Shown: piece after piece, positions 60,089 through 64,000 of the stretch
Layout of the letters: the number at the start of each line of letters is the position of its first letter
Position numbering within the stretch: position 1 is the first letter of the stretch
The notes under the pieces: model-generated
Seen by the model: the letters and a program-made list of their open reading frames with translations, nothing else
What the model was told of the DNA's origin: nothing
Databases searched by the model: none
Position numbers and translations under genes: made by a program
NCBI GenBank assembly: GCA_963841405.1
Contig: CAWJCM010000009.1
Span: 62,001 to 126,000 of the forward strand
Direction of reading: 5' to 3'
DNA: 64,000 bases
DNA from: DATBLE01 sp963841405
GTDB taxonomy: Bacteria > Actinomycetota > Thermoleophilia > Gaiellales > Gaiellaceae

Positions 60089-60772
60089 TCATCTGCCACC
60101 TGCGCAGGTCGCGCCGACCTGGACGAGGCCCTGGCCGCGGCCGGCTCTGGCGAGGACGTTCACGGAGTTGCGTGACACCGTCGTCTTCGTGTGCAGACTC
60201 GCGACCAGCGCCGGTGCGGGCGGCGCAGGCGTGGCGAACCCGCGTGCCAGATACCAGCCGACGAGGCGTTCGTCCGTCCGGCAGGAGGCAACCACGGTCG
60301 ACTCGCCCCGGACGCGCCCCGTGACCACCCGGCGGGTGGTCGGGTGCCCGGGCGGCGTGACCGCGCGGACGGCGGTGGGCGTGCGGGTCCCACCGCCCGC
60401 GGCCGGGATGCAGCCGATGTGCGGTCTGAACGTCGGCGCCCGGGGTCGTTCTCCCACATAGGAGGCCACGAACACGATCGAGCGCGAGGTGGTCACGCCC
60501 GGCGAGACCGGCGTGCCCGAGATCCCCAGGAAGGCGAGGTCGATTGCCTGGTCGCTGAGCTGGGCGTCGATCCCGGCGACGACGAAGCCTCGGGGGCACG
60601 TCAGCTGGTACTGCGCCTGCGGGCGTGGGAGGGTCCGGGCGGTCGGGACGACGACCCACGGCCCGGCGACCGGGACGCACGGGTTCAGCCCCCGGCACTC
60701 GTTGGTCGCGCCGGCCGACGGCGCCACGGTCAGGGCGCCGAGGACGAGTGCTCCCAGGAGCAGGTATCTCAT
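60089..60772 (-). CDS. secreted protein encoded between two VWA genes
   Basis: A 227-residue exported protein. Signal peptide LLLGALVLGALTVAPSAGAT, then NECRGLNPCVPVAGPWVVVP and YQLTCPRGFVVAGIDAQLSD. Six cysteines suggest disulfides. ATG at 60772 overlaps the upstream VWA stop (ATGA). It is conserved in position next to VWA genes in some actinobacteria as far as I recall; no family name is safe. Confidence 0.75.
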   Translation of the reverse strand: MRYLLLGALVLGALTVAPSAGATNECRGLNPCVPVAGPWVVVPTARTLPRPQAQYQLTCPRGFVVAGIDAQLSDQAIDLAFLGISGTPVSPGVTTSRSIVFVASYVGERPRAPTFRPHIGCIPAAGGGTRTPTAVRAVTPPGHPTTRRVVTGRVRGESTVVASCRTDERLVGWYLARGFATPAPPAPALVASLHTKTTVSRNSVNVLARAGRGQGLVQVGATCAGGR

Positions 60773-61731
60773 GCCACCCTCCGGAACCAGAGCGCCGACA
60801 GGCCGGCGCCGATCAGGAGCAGCACCGCCGCGCCGCCGGCGAACAGGTCGGAGATCTCGCGCGACTGCCGCTTGTGGCCGAGGCGGGAGCCGAGGTTCTC
60901 GTACACCTCGCGCAGCTGCTTGTCGCTGGCCGCCCGGAAGAACTGGGCGCCGGTCGTGTTCGCGATCAGCTGGAGGGTCTGTGGGCTCGGAGGCACGCGA
61001 ATCGTCTCGGTGTACCCGCCCGGGAGCTGGTGATGCACGACGCCGTTCGGCGTGCCGACGAGCACGGTGTACACGGGCACGTGCATCTGGCGGGCGCGCT
61101 CGGCGGCGGCGCGCGGTGCGGTCTGACCGCCGTCGCGGGCGCCGTCCGAAATCAGCAGGACCGTGGTCGGCGGGGTGCTTCCGTCGCCGGCGCGCTGCTT
61201 GAGCCCGAGGCGCGTCGAGAGGAGGACCGCGTCTCCGATCGCGGTGCCCTCGGTCGGGCGCAGGGCCCCGAGCGCCTCGCGCACGAGAGCGCGGTCGGTG
61301 GTCGGCGCGAGCGCGAGCTGCGCCCGCGTCGAGAACGAGACGATGCCGATCCGGAACTTCTTCGGGACGATGTCGACCAGCCGGTTCGCGGCGTTCACCG
61401 CGGCGGCCAGGCGGCTCGGGCCGATGTCGGACGCGCCCATCGAGCGCGAGGTGTCGATCGCGAGCATCACCGTCGCCTCCTCGCGTTTGACGCTGACGGT
61501 GGCGTGCGGCCGGGAGACGCCGACGATCAGAGCCGCGAGCGCCGCGAGCAGGATCGCGATCGGGATGTACCGGCGGCGTCCGGGGAACCGGTCGACGAGG
61601 TTGGGGAGAAGCCCCGGCGATGCCCAGCGTGCGGCGTAGCGCTCCCGCCGGCTCTGGTGCCAGAGGTACAGCGCCACCAGGACGGGAACCGCGAGCAGCC
61701 AGAGCAGCGACCAGGGCGACGAAAACGTCAT
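60769..61731 (-). CDS. VWA-domain membrane protein (BatA type), proximal
   Basis: A 320-residue protein. TM segments SSPWSLLWLLAVPVLVALYL and YIPIAILLAALAALIVGVSR, then the MIDAS motif ATVMLAIDTSRSMGASDIGP, with GTAIGDAVLLSTRLGLKQ and TTVLLISDGARDGG. One C-terminal TM follows (FAGGAAVLLLIGAGLSALWF). ATG overlaps the DUF58 stop. It works with MoxR and DUF58 proteins in envelope-complex assembly, by analogy with Bat systems. Confidence 0.92.
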   Translation of the reverse strand: MTFSSPWSLLWLLAVPVLVALYLWHQSRRERYAARWASPGLLPNLVDRFPGRRRYIPIAILLAALAALIVGVSRPHATVSVKREEATVMLAIDTSRSMGASDIGPSRLAAAVNAANRLVDIVPKKFRIGIVSFSTRAQLALAPTTDRALVREALGALRPTEGTAIGDAVLLSTRLGLKQRAGDGSTPPTTVLLISDGARDGGQTAPRAAAERARQMHVPVYTVLVGTPNGVVHHQLPGGYTETIRVPPSPQTLQLIANTTGAQFFRAASDKQLREVYENLGSRLGHKRQSREISDLFAGGAAVLLLIGAGLSALWFRRVA

Positions 61732-62729
61732 CTCGCTCTCCGCAGGAACGCGACCAGGGTGCGGAGCCAGTCGCCGGACGTCGAGAGGACGACATGGCGG
61801 GCGCCGGCGGACGCCAGCTCGCGGGCGACGTCGCGCCGCTCGCCCGCGGCGGCGTCGGCGAACCTGGCGCGGAGCTTGGCACTGCGGGTGTCGACCCGAA
61901 GCTGCTTGCCCGTCTCCGGATCGACGAGCCAGAGCTCGCCGGCGTTCGGCAGCTCCTGCTCACGCGGGTCGCGGATCTCGACCGCCACCACCTCGTGCCG
62001 CCCGGCGAGTTGGAGCAGCGGCCGGCGCCAGGCCCGCGGCCCGCGAAAGTCGGAGGCGACAACGACGAGCGAGCGCTGCCGCGCGAGCGAGTCGGTGCGG
62101 CGGAGGGCGTCGCCGAGCGAGGTAGCGCCGATCCGTCCGAGCGGCGGCTCGGGCTCCTCGCGGAGGGCGGAGAGCAGCCCGACGAGGGCGAGACGGCCCT
62201 GGCGGACCGGCAGCGACCGGGGCTCCTCCTCGCCGAACGTGACCGCCCCCAGTCGGTTGCCGCGCCGCGTGGCAAGGTGGCCGACCGCGATTGCGACTCC
62301 CTCGGCCACGTCCGCCTTGCGCCGGTCGGCCGTGCCGAAGCGCATCGACGGCGAGGTGTCGAGCGCGAGCCAGGTGACGAGCACGCGCTCGGCCATGTGC
62401 ACCCGCACGTGCGGCTCGCCCGTCCGCGCCGTGACGTTCCAGTCGATCTGGCGGACGTCGTCGCCGGGGACGTAGGGGCGAATGAGGGCGAGCTCGGTGC
62501 CGTCGCCGAGCACCGACGATCGGTAGTCGCCTGCGAGCAGCCCTTCCATGCGGCGTCCAATCGTTACGTCGAGCGCGCGCAGGAGGCGATCGGGGATCGG
62601 CCCCGGGCCGGGCCGCGCGGGCGAGGACGCCGGTGCGTCCGCCGGGCGGGCGCCTCTGGCGCCACGCCATCGCCTCGCACCAACCTCGACAGCTTCGCTG
62701 TCGGCCCTGTGCTCGGCTTCGGCTCTCAC
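61728..62729 (-). CDS. DUF58 protein
   Basis: A 333-residue DUF58 protein with the VWA-like core: SVLGDGTELALIRPYVPGDD, VRQIDWNVTARTGEPHVRVH, TWLALDTSPSMRFGTADRRK and RSLVVVASDFRGPRAWRRPL. The first 45 residues are low-complexity, Pro/Ala-rich. GTG at 62729 overlaps the moxR stop. The MoxR-DUF58-VWA set is classical. Confidence 0.92.
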   Translation of the reverse strand: MRAEAEHRADSEAVEVGARRWRGARGARPADAPASSPARPGPGPIPDRLLRALDVTIGRRMEGLLAGDYRSSVLGDGTELALIRPYVPGDDVRQIDWNVTARTGEPHVRVHMAERVLVTWLALDTSPSMRFGTADRRKADVAEGVAIAVGHLATRRGNRLGAVTFGEEEPRSLPVRQGRLALVGLLSALREEPEPPLGRIGATSLGDALRRTDSLARQRSLVVVASDFRGPRAWRRPLLQLAGRHEVVAVEIRDPREQELPNAGELWLVDPETGKQLRVDTRSAKLRARFADAAAGERRDVARELASAGARHVVLSTSGDWLRTLVAFLRRAR

Positions 62730-63745
62730 GCCGCGTTGGTCTCCGCGAACTCGAGCTGCGGGATCGGAACGGCGGCGAGGACTCGCTCGAGGATCGTGTC
62801 CGGGGTCACCTCCTCCGCCAGCGCCTGGTACGAGAGGACGAGGCGGTGGCGCAGAGAGTCGGCGGCGAGCGCGTGCAGGTCGTCGAGGACGACGTAGTCG
62901 CGGCCGCGGACGAGGGCGAGCGCGCGCGCCGACTGGACGAGGCTGATCGGGCCGCGCGGGCTCGCGCCGTAGGCGATGTACGCCTTCAGATCCTCGAGGC
63001 CGTGCGCCGCGGGGTTCCGGGTCGCGTCCGCGAGGGTGACGGAATAGCTGACGAGCGCAGGGTCGACATAGACGCCGAACACCTGGCGCTGGAGGTCGCG
63101 CAGGTCGTCGAGCGTGAGCGTCTCGCGCAGTTCCGGTGCGTCCTCGAGCTGCCGCTGGACGATCGTCAGCTCCTCGTCGTGCGAGGGGTAGCCGATCAGG
63201 ATCTTGAGCATGAAGCGGTCGACCTGCGCTTCGGGCAGCGGGTAGGTGCCCTCCGACTCGATCGGGTTCTGCGTCGCCATCGCGAGGAACGGGTCGGGTA
63301 CGGGATGGGTTTCGTGGCCGATCGTCACCTGCCGCTCCTGCATCACCTCGAGCAGCGCCGACTGGACCTTGGCCGGGGCCCGGTTGATCTCGTCCGCGAG
63401 GAGGAAGTTGCAGAAGACGGGACCGAGCTCCGTGTCGAAGTTGCCCTCGTCGGCCCGGTAGATGCGCGTGCCGACCAGGTCGGACGGGACAAGGTCGGGC
63501 GTGAACTGGATGCGCGAGAAGGACCCGCCCAGCACGGCGGCGGTCGTCTTGACCGTCAGCGTCTTCGCCAGGCCGGGCACACCCTCGATCAGCAGGTGGC
63601 CCTGGGCGAGCAGGCAGACCAGCACCCGTTCGAGCATCGCGTCCTGGCCGGCGATCACCCGCCGGATCTCGAAGAGCGCAGGCTCGAGGCGTTCTCTCGC
63701 CTCGGTTGCTGCGACGTTCGGACGGTCGTCGGCGGACGTGCTCAC
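62726..63745 (-). CDS. moxR: MoxR-family AAA ATPase
   Basis: A 339-residue MoxR ATPase. Walker A is GHLLIEGVPGLAKTLTVKTT, Walker B FCNFLLADEINRAPAKVQSA, then EVMQERQVTIG, FLAMATQNPIESEGTYPLPE (sensor I) and a C-terminal lid domain. GTG at 63745 has AGGAGGAACCTC upstream and is preferred over ATG 63772. It heads the operon and is thought to act as chaperone for the VWA proteins. Confidence 0.95.
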   Translation of the reverse strand: MSTSADDRPNVAATEARERLEPALFEIRRVIAGQDAMLERVLVCLLAQGHLLIEGVPGLAKTLTVKTTAAVLGGSFSRIQFTPDLVPSDLVGTRIYRADEGNFDTELGPVFCNFLLADEINRAPAKVQSALLEVMQERQVTIGHETHPVPDPFLAMATQNPIESEGTYPLPEAQVDRFMLKILIGYPSHDEELTIVQRQLEDAPELRETLTLDDLRDLQRQVFGVYVDPALVSYSVTLADATRNPAAHGLEDLKAYIAYGASPRGPISLVQSARALALVRGRDYVVLDDLHALAADSLRHRLVLSYQALAEEVTPDTILERVLAAVPIPQLEFAETNAA

Positions 63746-63888
63746 GAGGTTCCTCCTTGATCGCGCGGACACGGGCGAGCGCTGAATCGAATCAGGTGTA
63801 CCTGAGTATTGCGTGAGAGCGCAAAGTCACTGCCTCGCTTGACTGGCCCTCCTCGGCCTGTCACCGATTCAGCTTCGATTTTCCGGCC

Positions 63889-63894
63889 TATCAT
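63889..63894 (+). promoter_or_regulatory. -10 box (leaderless) of the right-edge gene
   Basis: TATCAT, seven bases before GTG 63902. Divergent from moxR. Confidence 0.5.
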
Positions 63895-63901
63895 CGAGGC
63901 T

Positions 63902-64000
63902 GTGGAGCACGATGCGCAACCGACGATCGAGGCGCTGGAGGCCGAGCGGCGCCGCCTGAAGGAGCTCGAGCGCAACCTGGCCGCCGAACGGGACCGGATC
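63902..64000 (+). CDS. coiled-coil protein, N-terminal fragment, runs off the right edge
   Basis: VEHDAQPTIEALEAERRRLK and ELERNLAAERDRI form a heptad pattern (Leu/Ile at a/d), a coiled coil. It continues beyond the window. GTG start supported by the -10 box. No family can be assigned from 33 residues. Confidence 0.55.
   Translation, partial: MEHDAQPTIEALEAERRRLKELERNLAAERDRI

Noticed and set aside
60089..62560. An 823-codon minus-strand frame spanning DUF58 and VWA genes
   Set aside because: Only its last 227 codons (the secreted protein) are real; the rest is a shadow of the DUF58 and VWA genes read in another frame.

Overview
The window is high-GC DNA from a free-living actinobacterium, most likely class Thermoleophilia (Gaiellales/Solirubrobacterales-like). 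That placement rests on the protein families present and on recall of related genomes, not on a database search. Many genes appear to be transcribed without a leader: a TANNNT -10 box sits 6-9 bases before an ATG or GTG. I used this pattern to choose several starts.

1-29.2 kb is chromosomal backbone and is strikingly rich in central-carbon genes: sucC-sucD (with a methyltransferase between them), mdh, icd, gltA, pckA and an sdhA-lipoprotein-sdhB-sdhE block, i.e. most of the oxidative TCA cycle plus gluconeogenic PEP carboxykinase. Interleaved are two XerC/D-type recombinases, a PDZ-Lon protease, an SDR, the aspartate-pathway pair lysC-asd, and the recR / ybaB-dnaX recombination-replication block. 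Several relics lie here: an ABC-2 permease tail, a QueF fragment joined to a start-less NUDIX gene, and a nuclease tail. At the left edge a small Asp/Gly/Thr repeat peptide precedes a JmjC-type oxygenase that has no start codon of its own.

29.2-32.9 kb holds small redox and stress enzymes, the SRP RNA on the minus strand, three perfect hairpins and tRNA-Val(CAC).

32.9-51.1 kb is a foreign region. The 3' half of tRNA-Val is repeated at about 42.85 kb and 51.10 kb, which marks two tandem integrated segments. Segment 1 carries a broken PLD/SNF2-type helicase, the tail of a lost tyrosine recombinase, a 1410-residue MMPL transporter fused to an alpha/beta hydrolase, and a two-component system. 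Segment 2 carries an intact tyrosine integrase next to a broken excisionase, plus a minus-strand group of small membrane and envelope genes.

51.1-64 kb returns to backbone: a winged-helix regulator and a STAS protein, secreted and membrane proteins, a large S33-type hydrolase, a UbiE-like methyltransferase, a damaged heme peroxidase, and a compact moxR-DUF58-VWA operon. A leaderless coiled-coil gene runs off the right edge. Several genes carry single-base indels or internal deletions, so either decay or sequence error has touched this assembly.
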